Positions 16,851 to 24,450 of a DNA stretch of 64,000 nt are shown piece by piece. The notes beneath the pieces are model-generated. The model did not search any database. It was not told the DNA's origin and saw only the letters and a program-made list of their open reading frames with translations. Made by a program: the position numbers and the translations under genes. Location of the stretch: assembly GCA_038326775.1 (NCBI GenBank), contig JBBQKJ010000001.1:74755-138754 (forward strand), written 5' to 3'. The DNA comes from DYIU01 sp038326775 (GTDB lineage: Bacteria; Actinomycetota; Geothermincolia; Fen-727; Anoxymicrobiaceae). Within the stretch, counting starts at the first letter, position 1. Each line of letters opens with the position of its first letter.

Positions 16851-18293
16851 GTGAGTGGCGCACCGGTATTGCCTCAAATGGAAAAGTCGATGCCACCGGG
16901 GCTTTTCAGCCGCATTCTCTCGTTTGCTCCCGCCCTCAAGGGCCTGCCGGCAACGTTGAGCAACGAGGAGGTGGAAGGCCTTCTCTTCTTCCTCCCCGGG
17001 GACACCGCGGACGCCTTGCGGTACCTGCTGAAGCCCGGTATCAGGGACGCGAGCCTCCTTTTCATAAACACCCTCCTTGGCTTCTTCGAGGAGGTCGCGG
17101 CCGCGAAGCGCGAGGGCAAAAAGGTGATCCTGACCGCGTTCAACTTCCCACCCGAGCTTATTCACGCGTTCAACAACGCGGCTGTGGTGACGAGCGAGGT
17201 CATCACCACGTTCGGGGTCATGACTCTTCAAGGCCAGGGCGAAAGATACTGGGACTACGCCATCGGGCTGGGTTTGCCCGACCACCTGTGCTCGGCCAGC
17301 ACAATAGAGGTGGGCTCAATGATCGCAGGGGGAGAGTACCCTCCCGACGCCATCATCATCTCCGCGGCGGGAAGCTGCGACGCGAACGCCAAGGTCCACC
17401 AGTTCCTGGCCTATTACCTGGGCATCCCCGAGTTTGTTATAGACAAGCAGCCCGACGACTCGGACAGGGGCCTCGAGGCTTTCAAGCGGGGCTACATGCG
17501 ACTGGTAGCCGAGCTCGAGGAGTTTATCGGCGAGGAGCTCGACCTCGAGAACCTGCGCCGGGTCGCCGAGAACACCAACCGCTGCACCGAGCTCTACTAC
17601 GAGCTCTGGGAGCTGCGAAAGCACACGCCCTGCCCGGTCCCCGGCATCTTCTCGCCTTTCACCTACGGCAACCGCTTCACCATGTGGGGCAGGGCCGAGG
17701 GCGTCGCGCTCCTCGATAAGTGCGTCGAGACAGCGAAGAGCAACCTCGAGGAAGGCCGGTTCCCGGTCCCGGATGAGAAGGCGCGCGTCTACTGGACTTA
17801 CGTCAGCCATTACTTCGATGTCCTCAACTTCTTCGGGTGGATGGAGGAGCAGGGGATCTCTTACATGGGCGACCTGGTCCTGCTGTGCTTCCCGCGCCCC
17901 ATCTCGCTCGAGTCGAAGGAGTCCATCCTCAACGGCATGGCCGAGACGGCCTGGGACATGTTCATGACCCGCCAGATGGGCTCGGAGATAATGTCGGCCC
18001 GGTGGGTGGAAGACCTCCTCTACATCATCAGGGAGCTCAAGGTCGACTGCTGCGTCTACTGCGGGCACCACTCGTGCAAACAGACATGGAGCGTCTTCTC
18101 ACTGGTCAGCAACGAGGTGATGAAACGGGCGGGTGTGCCCACCCTGTGCCTCTACGGCGATTCCTGGATAAAGAGGGTGACGCCGGTGACGATGCTCCAG
18201 GAAGATATCAAGAGGTTCATGGATAACGTGGTCGTCAAGGCAGGCAGGGGTCGCTGGTCGCGGCCGATCGCCGCGAGCCGGGGAGGTAAGTGA
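16851..18293 (+). CDS. 2-hydroxyacyl-CoA dehydratase / benzoyl-CoA reductase family protein
   Basis: A 480-residue protein of the HgdB/BcrB-type family, whose members hold a [4Fe-4S] cluster and take electrons from an ATP-driven activator. Conserved blocks GLPDHLCSASTIEVGSM, AAGSCDANAKVHQF and YCGHHSCKQTWSVFSLV (candidate cluster cysteines) match the two larger paralogues at 38900 and 40410. The GTG at 16851 is preferred because AGGAG lies 8 bases before it; the ATG at 16845 is too close to that site. No second subunit or activator is adjacent, so it may pair with the activator ATPases at 41.9-43.5 kb. It heads a cluster with two acyl-CoA dehydrogenases. Confidence 0.8.
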   Translation: MSGAPVLPQMEKSMPPGLFSRILSFAPALKGLPATLSNEEVEGLLFFLPGDTADALRYLLKPGIRDASLLFINTLLGFFEEVAAAKREGKKVILTAFNFPPELIHAFNNAAVVTSEVITTFGVMTLQGQGERYWDYAIGLGLPDHLCSASTIEVGSMIAGGEYPPDAIIISAAGSCDANAKVHQFLAYYLGIPEFVIDKQPDDSDRGLEAFKRGYMRLVAELEEFIGEELDLENLRRVAENTNRCTELYYELWELRKHTPCPVPGIFSPFTYGNRFTMWGRAEGVALLDKCVETAKSNLEEGRFPVPDEKARVYWTYVSHYFDVLNFFGWMEEQGISYMGDLVLLCFPRPISLESKESILNGMAETAWDMFMTRQMGSEIMSARWVEDLLYIIRELKVDCCVYCGHHSCKQTWSVFSLVSNEVMKRAGVPTLCLYGDSWIKRVTPVTMLQEDIKRFMDNVVVKAGRGRWSRPIAASRGGK

Positions 18294-18338
18294 TTGACCC
18301 GAGCGAAGAGTTGCAGCACTCGTAAGGGGAGGGTCCGC

Positions 18339-19571
18339 ATGAGCAGCTTCGAGTTATTCCCATGCTCCGGGCACAGGCTTGCCGACCTGGACAGGGCACT
18401 CGCGACCAGCTTGAACGAGATGCTGGAGAAAGAGGTCAGGAGCAGGCGGCTCGAGCTGAAAGAGGACTATGAGGGTTTGCTGAGACCGGCGCTCGAGCGG
18501 CTTCTGGCGGATGTCGGTCTGCAGAGGGTGTTCTGGGACGAGTCCCTCGGCGGAGAGGGTCACAACGGGCCCGAGGCGGCCTTCACCGTGGCCGCCGCCC
18601 TCGAGCAGGTCGGATGGGCCGACACCGGGCTCGCGTTTGTCGCGGCCCACAGCCTGGCTCTGCAGGCGTCGATGGCGGGTGTGGGTGGGGCTGGAGCAGC
18701 CGCCTGCTCGCGGTTCGCGCCGCTCTTCTGCGCAAACGGCCCGCCGGTATTGGTGGCGTTCGTCCTGCCTGGGTATTCCGAGGCCGACGGTCCGACCTGG
18801 AAGGGCAGGTCCCTGCAGGTCGAGTCGCGCAGGGAGGACAAGGAGCTGGTCCTGAAAGGCGAGATGGTTCGCCCGACCTGCTCGGGCGCCGACGCCGACC
18901 TCTTCGGGGTGCTCTGCGCCCTGGAAGGGGCCGAGGAGCCCGCTTTCGTGCTGGTCCCGGGTGACGCGGCCGGGCTCGTGCGGGGGCCCGTGTTCAAGAA
19001 GACCGGGCTCGCGGCCAGCCTGAATGCCGACCTCCGCTTTGATTCGGTCCGGGTGCCGGTGGAGAACCTCATATGGAGCTCGGAGGAAGGCACGCATCTG
19101 CTCCTCTCCTGGTACTACCTCGGACTGGCCGCTGCCGGGGCAGGCTCGCTGATCGCCAGCTACGAGATACTCAAGGAATGGGGGGACACCCGGGTCATAA
19201 AGGGGAAGGGGAGCATATTCAAGGAGAACCCTCTCACCGCCGCGTTGATGGGGAAAGTGGCGGGGGACGTGGCGCTGGCCCGCGCGCTAGCCTACTGGCT
19301 GGCCGGGTTGCTGGCCGAGCCGGACTCCTTTGTTTCGGACGGCATCCAGGGCGCCTGGACCATCGCTTCGATGGTCGCCCAGCGGATCTACGCCACGGCC
19401 GAGCAGTGCCTCCACAACACTATGGAGCTTATGGCATCAGCGGGGTACGCCAGTGAGTGGCAGCTCGAGCGTTACTGGCGCGACCTTAAGACCGTGCAGT
19501 GCTGCCTGGGCTCCCAGGAGCTCGCGAACATAGACGTGGCACGGCGTTTCTACGACTGCAAGACGCTTTGA
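18339..19571 (+). CDS. acyl-CoA dehydrogenase family protein (probable non-catalytic partner)
   Basis: A 410-residue flavoprotein-fold member. The C-terminal signature region is ERYWRDLKTVQCCLGSQELANIDVARRF; in ordinary enzymes the corresponding motif is YEGT, whose Glu is the catalytic base, and here that Glu is Leu. The alternative base position on helix G is also lost (LLLSWYYLGLAAAG). The partner encoded 16 bases downstream keeps a Glu at the second position. The pattern suggests a heteromeric enzyme with one degenerate subunit. GGGGAGG stands before the ATG at 18339. It is a close paralogue of the protein at 32499. Confidence 0.82.
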   Translation: MSSFELFPCSGHRLADLDRALATSLNEMLEKEVRSRRLELKEDYEGLLRPALERLLADVGLQRVFWDESLGGEGHNGPEAAFTVAAALEQVGWADTGLAFVAAHSLALQASMAGVGGAGAAACSRFAPLFCANGPPVLVAFVLPGYSEADGPTWKGRSLQVESRREDKELVLKGEMVRPTCSGADADLFGVLCALEGAEEPAFVLVPGDAAGLVRGPVFKKTGLAASLNADLRFDSVRVPVENLIWSSEEGTHLLLSWYYLGLAAAGAGSLIASYEILKEWGDTRVIKGKGSIFKENPLTAALMGKVAGDVALARALAYWLAGLLAEPDSFVSDGIQGAWTIASMVAQRIYATAEQCLHNTMELMASAGYASEWQLERYWRDLKTVQCCLGSQELANIDVARRFYDCKTL

Positions 19572-19587
19572 TGGAGGTGCGCGCGTT

Positions 19588-20853
19588 ATGAGGACCATTG
19601 ACGATTTCACCCGGCCCCTGGAGTACATATCCCCGATTGACAAAACCCTGGGCAACATATTTCGCGAGTGGGTGAACAATGAGGTCATTCCCAACCGGCG
19701 CCTCTACGACGAGGACTGGAAAGAGCACAAGCTCATCGGCGAGCCGTTCAAGAAACTCCTTGTGGATTACGGCATCCAGCGAATCCTGTTCCCCGAGGAC
19801 CTGGGCGGCTGGGGCCTCGGGCATTCCGGTGTGCTGTGCAGCGCTTCCCAGCGGATGTTCGAGGAGATAGCGCGCGCGGACTCGGGGATGGCGGTAGCTT
19901 TCGGGGTCGTCTTCTGGCCCCTGGTGTTCATCACGGTGGAGCCCCACGTCAACCGTCGCCTCTGCGAGGAGTTCGCCCCGCTTTACATGCGGGACAAACC
20001 GGTCTTCGCCGCGCTTGCGATGACCGAGCCGCAGGGCGGCTCCGACATCGAGAACGTGGATGTGTTGAAGGGCAGCACCATCGAGACCACCGCTGTCCGG
20101 GACAAAGACGAGTGGGTCATCAACGGCCACAAGCTCTGGGCCACCAACACCGGCGGCGTGGCGGAGCTGCTCGGTGTTGTGTGCACCACCAACCCGGGCT
20201 CGAGAGATCCCGACGACATCGCGGTGATATTCGTGCCTACCGACCTGCCCGGGGTCACCCAGGGGCCACCGTACGAGAAAGCGGGAATGGCCGCCGACAA
20301 GAACGGCGACGTCTGGTTCGAGGACGTTCGGGTGCCGCTGTGGTACCGCGCCTGCGGCCCGGGCGATGACGCGAAGTACTACAACGAGGTGGTCGCGCTC
20401 GGCCACATGGGGAGCATCGGCTTCGCCGTCGGGGTCATGATGAACGTGTATGAGAAGCTGCAGGAGTTCGTGAACCTGAAGCGCCACAGGGGCAAGCCGC
20501 TAAAGGAGAACGACGCCATCGCCGGGGTGCTCGCCGACTACGCCGCAACCCTTCAGGCACTCAGGATAATCGCCTACCAGGCCGCGCGGATGTGCGACCG
20601 GCAGGACCTCTACGGCCCGCGCTGGAGCCACGAGGTAGTGGCAAAGACGAGGGCCCTGCGTTACTTCGCGATGGACCGCTGCCTGGAGATGCTGGGCAAG
20701 GCTATGAACGTGATGGAAACGTACGGCGCCGACCGCGACTGGGATGTCGAGAAGCACTGGCGCGACGTGAAGATGGTACAGCTCTGGCTCGGGGGCAAGC
20801 AGCTCTGTCAGATGGAGGTCGCCCGCTGGTTCTTCGAGTGCGAGACGCTCTAA
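19588..20853 (+). CDS. acyl-CoA dehydrogenase (probable catalytic subunit of a heteromer)
   Basis: A 421-residue acyl-CoA dehydrogenase. FAD/substrate loops are present (MTEPQGGSDIENV, and WVINGHKLWATNTGG). The C-terminal motif is VQLWLGGKQLCQMEVARWF, without the usual YEGT Glu, but YYNEVVALGHMG places Glu267 where isovaleryl-CoA dehydrogenase-type enzymes carry their base. It therefore probably catalyses alpha,beta-dehydrogenation of an acyl-CoA, paired with the product of the preceding gene. GGAGGTG precedes the ATG. Very similar to the protein at 33786, indicating duplication of the gene pair. Confidence 0.88.
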   Translation: MRTIDDFTRPLEYISPIDKTLGNIFREWVNNEVIPNRRLYDEDWKEHKLIGEPFKKLLVDYGIQRILFPEDLGGWGLGHSGVLCSASQRMFEEIARADSGMAVAFGVVFWPLVFITVEPHVNRRLCEEFAPLYMRDKPVFAALAMTEPQGGSDIENVDVLKGSTIETTAVRDKDEWVINGHKLWATNTGGVAELLGVVCTTNPGSRDPDDIAVIFVPTDLPGVTQGPPYEKAGMAADKNGDVWFEDVRVPLWYRACGPGDDAKYYNEVVALGHMGSIGFAVGVMMNVYEKLQEFVNLKRHRGKPLKENDAIAGVLADYAATLQALRIIAYQAARMCDRQDLYGPRWSHEVVAKTRALRYFAMDRCLEMLGKAMNVMETYGADRDWDVEKHWRDVKMVQLWLGGKQLCQMEVARWFFECETL

Positions 20854-20926
20854 GAATGCCGTCGGTGAAATCAGTCAAGGATGCCGGTTCCCGAAAAGCA
20901 GAAGTCTATCACGCGGGCAGACCGCC

Positions 20927-21601
20927 TCACTGGTCCTTGTCCCAGCCTTTCTTCTTTATGAACTCGACCGCGCGATCTCTTACGTGGTCGACAAGCTCGC
21001 GGATGACCTGGGCGGCCTCCTCGGCCTTCCGGTTGTGAAAGTGATCGGTTGCCGCGGCAAAGTAACTTACATTGCTCTTCAGCTTTTTCTTCTCCATGGT
21101 GAGTGCCGCGTACTGGACTCTGCTGACTAAAGGCCATATGTCGAGCAGGATCTGTTCGAGCAGGGGGTTCTTGGTGGCCTTCAGGGAGATAACCAGGTAC
21201 TGGACTGTCGCTTCGAGGTAGCCCGGGATATCACCGTGCTCCGCGGCGTCGCGGAGCTCCCGGATAGCGATTCGCTGCTTCTGGAAATCCTCTTCGTCCC
21301 CGTTCTCGACGCCCCTTCTCGCGACAAGCGCCAGCAGCTCTTTTAACACGTCGCACAAGCGCTCGATTCCTGGAATGGACATCGGCGCTACACTGGCGCC
21401 ACGCCTGGGAAGGATCTCCACAAGCCGCATTCTCTCAAGTATCCGCAACGCTTCACGCACGGGAGCGCGGCTCACACCCAGATCCGACGCAAGCCTGGTC
21501 TCGATCAGTCTCTCTCCCGGGCTCAGCTCCATCCTGATTATCCGCTGGCTCAAATACTGCGCAATCTGCTCCGAGAGATTGTCAGAGGCCTGGAATTCCA
21601 C
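20927..21601 (-). CDS. GntR family transcriptional regulator (FadR/FCD type)
   Basis: A 224-residue repressor-type regulator. The N-terminal winged helix is clear (LSEQIAQYLSQRIIRMELSPGERLIETRLA, then GVSRAPVREALRILE), and the C-terminal helical part fits the FCD ligand-binding domain (EATVQYLVISLKATKN, and a late HFHNRKAEEA His). GTG start at 21601 with GGAGA upstream. It is divergent from the glycyl radical operon with a 168-base shared regulatory region that contains a perfect ATTGTC/GACAAT palindrome, a plausible operator, so it likely regulates that operon and itself in response to an acid or CoA-ester ligand. Confidence 0.88.
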   Translation of the reverse strand: MEFQASDNLSEQIAQYLSQRIIRMELSPGERLIETRLASDLGVSRAPVREALRILERMRLVEILPRRGASVAPMSIPGIERLCDVLKELLALVARRGVENGDEEDFQKQRIAIRELRDAAEHGDIPGYLEATVQYLVISLKATKNPLLEQILLDIWPLVSRVQYAALTMEKKKLKSNVSYFAAATDHFHNRKAEEAAQVIRELVDHVRDRAVEFIKKKGWDKDQ

Positions 21602-21691
21602 CGTTGGTCTCCAATTCGTTATTGTTGCGACTCTATTCTAATCGTTGACCCGGCCACGCGGCATCCCGGCGTGAGAAGCACGGCAACTCTA

Positions 21692-21719
21692 TTGACAAAG
21701 AACATACATATTGTATATT
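21692..21719 (+). promoter_or_regulatory. promoter of the glycyl radical enzyme operon
   Basis: TTGACA at 21692-21697 (consensus -35) and TATATT at 21714-21719, with a 16-base spacer. Transcription would start near 21727, about 43 bases before the first gene of the operon. Confidence 0.65.
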
Positions 21720-21720
21720 G
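21699..21720. promoter_or_regulatory. candidate TetR operator in the glycyl radical promoter
   Basis: GAACATACAT, then TTGTATATTG one base later, is an imperfect inverted repeat filling the space between -35 and -10. Its left arm is identical to ten bases of the 11-base arm of the near-perfect palindrome in front of the tetR gene (31640-31663). Binding here would block RNA polymerase. Confidence 0.5.
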
Positions 21721-21728
21721 TCGACAAT
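21717..21728. promoter_or_regulatory. candidate GntR operator
   Basis: ATTGTCGACAAT is a perfect 12-base palindrome overlapping the -10 box and expected transcription start, in the shared region with the divergent gntR gene. Short TTGT...ACAA palindromes are common targets of FCD-type GntR proteins. Confidence 0.5.
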
Positions 21729-21769
21729 TGAGGGGGAAGCTGGCACCTGGTGCAAAGGGGATGGTCTGT

Positions 21770-24436
21770 ATGAGCACCGCTACCCAAACTCTTAATTCCG
21801 AGAGGGTTTACCGCGTCATCCACATCAAGGTGGCAGAGGAGCCCAACGTGCACGTGCCCATCAAGCCCACGCTCGATTCCAGGGTAAAGATCTGCCTCGA
21901 AAGAGCGGAGCTGGTCACGGAATCCTACAGGCTCACCGAAGGCGAACCGTGGATACTGCGCCGCGCCAAAGCCCTGGATCACCTGCTGCGCAATATGACC
22001 ATTTACATCCTCGAGGGCGAAGAGATCGTGGGTAATTATTCCAGCACACCGGACAGTTTGCCCACCCATCCCGAATACTCCTACCGTTGGCTGGAGGACG
22101 CGCTTGAGACCGATTTCACGGACGCCCTGGATGAGGAAGGCAGGAGAAGACTGCGGCAAATCAATGAGTATTGGGCCGGACACAGCGTGGAGAGCAGGTT
22201 CCTCGAGACGGTGCCGGATGACTTGAAGCCATATACGGAATGGACGGGGGCCGTGGGAGGGACCTGGCTGTGGCCCCTGGGATGCATGGTGCTGAATTAC
22301 GAAGGGGCCTTTGAAGAAGGGCTGAAGGGGTTGCTGGACGAGGTGCGGGAGCACAGCTCCAGGCTCGAGCCGGATGACCGGGATTATCAGGAGAAGCACG
22401 AGTTCTATATGGCTGCGGAGATCTGCGCTGAGGCGTTAATGGCCTTCGCCAGCCGTTTTGCCGCTCTGGCTGAGGAAAAGGCGGTCGGGGCTGAGGGCGA
22501 GCAGAAGGAGAGGTACGAGAGGATCGCCCACATCTGTTCGCGCATCCCGGAAAACCCTCCCGAGAGTTTCCATGAAGCACTGCAGGCCTTCTGGTTCTAC
22601 CACCTCGTGACCACGCAGATCGACTGGAACAGCGTGGGTCTGGGGCAGCGTTTCGACCAGCTCTTCTGGCCATATTACGAGAAGGACAAAATGGAGAAAC
22701 GCATCACCTACGAACGGGCGGTGGAGCTCTTTGAACACCTTTGGATAAAACTGGATGACCTGGGGCAGATCAATCCCCAGATCTCCTCAATGCTCCAGGT
22801 AGGTGGCACCAAGTTTCAGAGCGCAACCCTTGGCGGGGTTGACAGGTACGGCAACGACGCTACTAACGAGCTTTCATTCGCCATGATCGACGCTACAATG
22901 AATATCCGGACGCTGCAGCCCAGCCTCAGCGTTCGCTATCACGATAATATTGATCCGAGGATTATCGACAGGGCGGTGGACTGCATCGCCACGGGCATAG
23001 GCATGCCGGCTATATTCAATGACAACGCGGTCATCCCCTGGTCCCTGTACAAAGCGCTGGAACACCTCTATCCCGAATCGGGAAAGCTGTTCGGAGTGGG
23101 CTGCCTTCCGATACTTCAGAAGACCCATCATGCAGCGAAAAAGGCCATATCGCACCTCCCGAAGTCATGGGAGGAAGGCCTGGAGAGCTACTTCCATAAC
23201 TGGCCCTATAAGTTGTGTACCGCCGGCGGCAGGGCAGGGGACGCCTTACGCTATCTTACGAAACGTGCCCGGATATTCGATGCCGAGGAGATCATGTACC
23301 TTGCCCGAAACTGGTCAAACACGGCCTGTGTAGGGCCGGGATTTACGGGAATGGCCTCCCTCCAGGGCACGCTGGCAACCCTCATCACCGCCGCCATCCT
23401 CAATTACGCAAAGTGCCTGGAGTATGTCCTCTACCAGGGTGTGGAGCCGACCACCGGCGAGCAGTTGGGGGCAAGAACCCCAGACCCGCGCACTTTCAAG
23501 GCCTACGATGAGTTTCTGGATGCCTTCCTCTCTCAGATCAAGTACGCGCTGGAGCAAAACGCGAAAGTGTACGAGATAAGCGAGAAGCTCTACCAGGAGA
23601 TGATGCCCCGTCCCCTCGCCTCCATGCTGGTGGGAAGGAAGACATCCATAGAGCGGGGCAAGGACGCGACCCGCAAGGGGGACGCCGCCTACAGCGAAGT
23701 CTTCCTGGCGGGCGGCGTGAACGCCGCGGACTCTCTGGCGGTCATAAAGAAACTCGTCTGCGAGGAGAAGTCGGTCAGCATCGACGAATTGATCAGAGCC
23801 TGTCAGTCAGACTGGGCGGGATGCGAGGACCTGCGCGGCAAGTGCCTGGCCGTTCCCAAGTTCGGCAACGATGACGACTCCGTGGACCTGGTCCTGGAGG
23901 ATATGTACCGTAAGTCTGTAAAGGTCTTCAATGGAGTGAAGGACCATTTCGGCAAGCCCTTCGTACCGGAGGCGACCCTGGCCGGAGGGTACTTCGCCAC
24001 CGGGCTTTCCACGGGCGCCACTCCTGACGGCCGCCGGGCCGCCGAGACCCTTTCGGACGGGCAGCTCTCGCCCATGCACGGTCGGGACTTGAGCGGTCCG
24101 ACCGCCGTTCTCAAGTCATGCTCCAAGGTGAACCCCACGCGCTGCGGCAACCAGCTGGTCAACCAGAAGTTCCTGCCATCCGCACTCAAAGCCGCGAACA
24201 AGAAGCTGTTCGCCGATTACCTCAAGACCTGGTCCGAGTTCGGCAACTGGCATATCCAGTTCAACTGTATCGACGCGGACACCCTGAGGGAAGCACGCGA
24301 GTATCCGGAAAGGCACAAGAACCTCATCGTGCGCGTTGCAGGGTACAGCGCTTTCTTCACCGAGCTTAATCCCGAGATACAAGCGGATATCATCAGGCGT
24401 TCCGAGCAGGACCTGGGTTCCTCGAGGTGTTGTTGA
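21770..24436 (+). CDS. glycyl radical enzyme 1 (pyruvate formate-lyase family)
   Basis: An 888-residue glycyl radical enzyme. The C-terminal radical loop IVRVAGYSAFFTELNPEIQ carries the glycyl residue at G858, followed by IIRRSEQDL. The finger-loop cysteine is C520 in NTACVGPGFTG. In dehydratase and lyase members (glycerol, choline, hydroxyproline, isethionate enzymes) the loop is CxE; here the Glu is Gly, so the chemistry should differ. The ATG at 21770 gives an N-terminus matching that of the third enzyme (TQTLNSER). Nearly the same protein as the one at 27190. First gene of a five-gene operon ending with activase and DUF4125. Substrate unknown; X-succinate synthase-type addition or a novel lyase are candidates. 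Confidence 0.9.
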   Translation: MSTATQTLNSERVYRVIHIKVAEEPNVHVPIKPTLDSRVKICLERAELVTESYRLTEGEPWILRRAKALDHLLRNMTIYILEGEEIVGNYSSTPDSLPTHPEYSYRWLEDALETDFTDALDEEGRRRLRQINEYWAGHSVESRFLETVPDDLKPYTEWTGAVGGTWLWPLGCMVLNYEGAFEEGLKGLLDEVREHSSRLEPDDRDYQEKHEFYMAAEICAEALMAFASRFAALAEEKAVGAEGEQKERYERIAHICSRIPENPPESFHEALQAFWFYHLVTTQIDWNSVGLGQRFDQLFWPYYEKDKMEKRITYERAVELFEHLWIKLDDLGQINPQISSMLQVGGTKFQSATLGGVDRYGNDATNELSFAMIDATMNIRTLQPSLSVRYHDNIDPRIIDRAVDCIATGIGMPAIFNDNAVIPWSLYKALEHLYPESGKLFGVGCLPILQKTHHAAKKAISHLPKSWEEGLESYFHNWPYKLCTAGGRAGDALRYLTKRARIFDAEEIMYLARNWSNTACVGPGFTGMASLQGTLATLITAAILNYAKCLEYVLYQGVEPTTGEQLGARTPDPRTFKAYDEFLDAFLSQIKYALEQNAKVYEISEKLYQEMMPRPLASMLVGRKTSIERGKDATRKGDAAYSEVFLAGGVNAADSLAVIKKLVCEEKSVSIDELIRACQSDWAGCEDLRGKCLAVPKFGNDDDSVDLVLEDMYRKSVKVFNGVKDHFGKPFVPEATLAGGYFATGLSTGATPDGRRAAETLSDGQLSPMHGRDLSGPTAVLKSCSKVNPTRCGNQLVNQKFLPSALKAANKKLFADYLKTWSEFGNWHIQFNCIDADTLREAREYPERHKNLIVRVAGYSAFFTELNPEIQADIIRRSEQDLGSSRCC

Positions 24437-24450
24437 GAGGGGTGGGTAGA

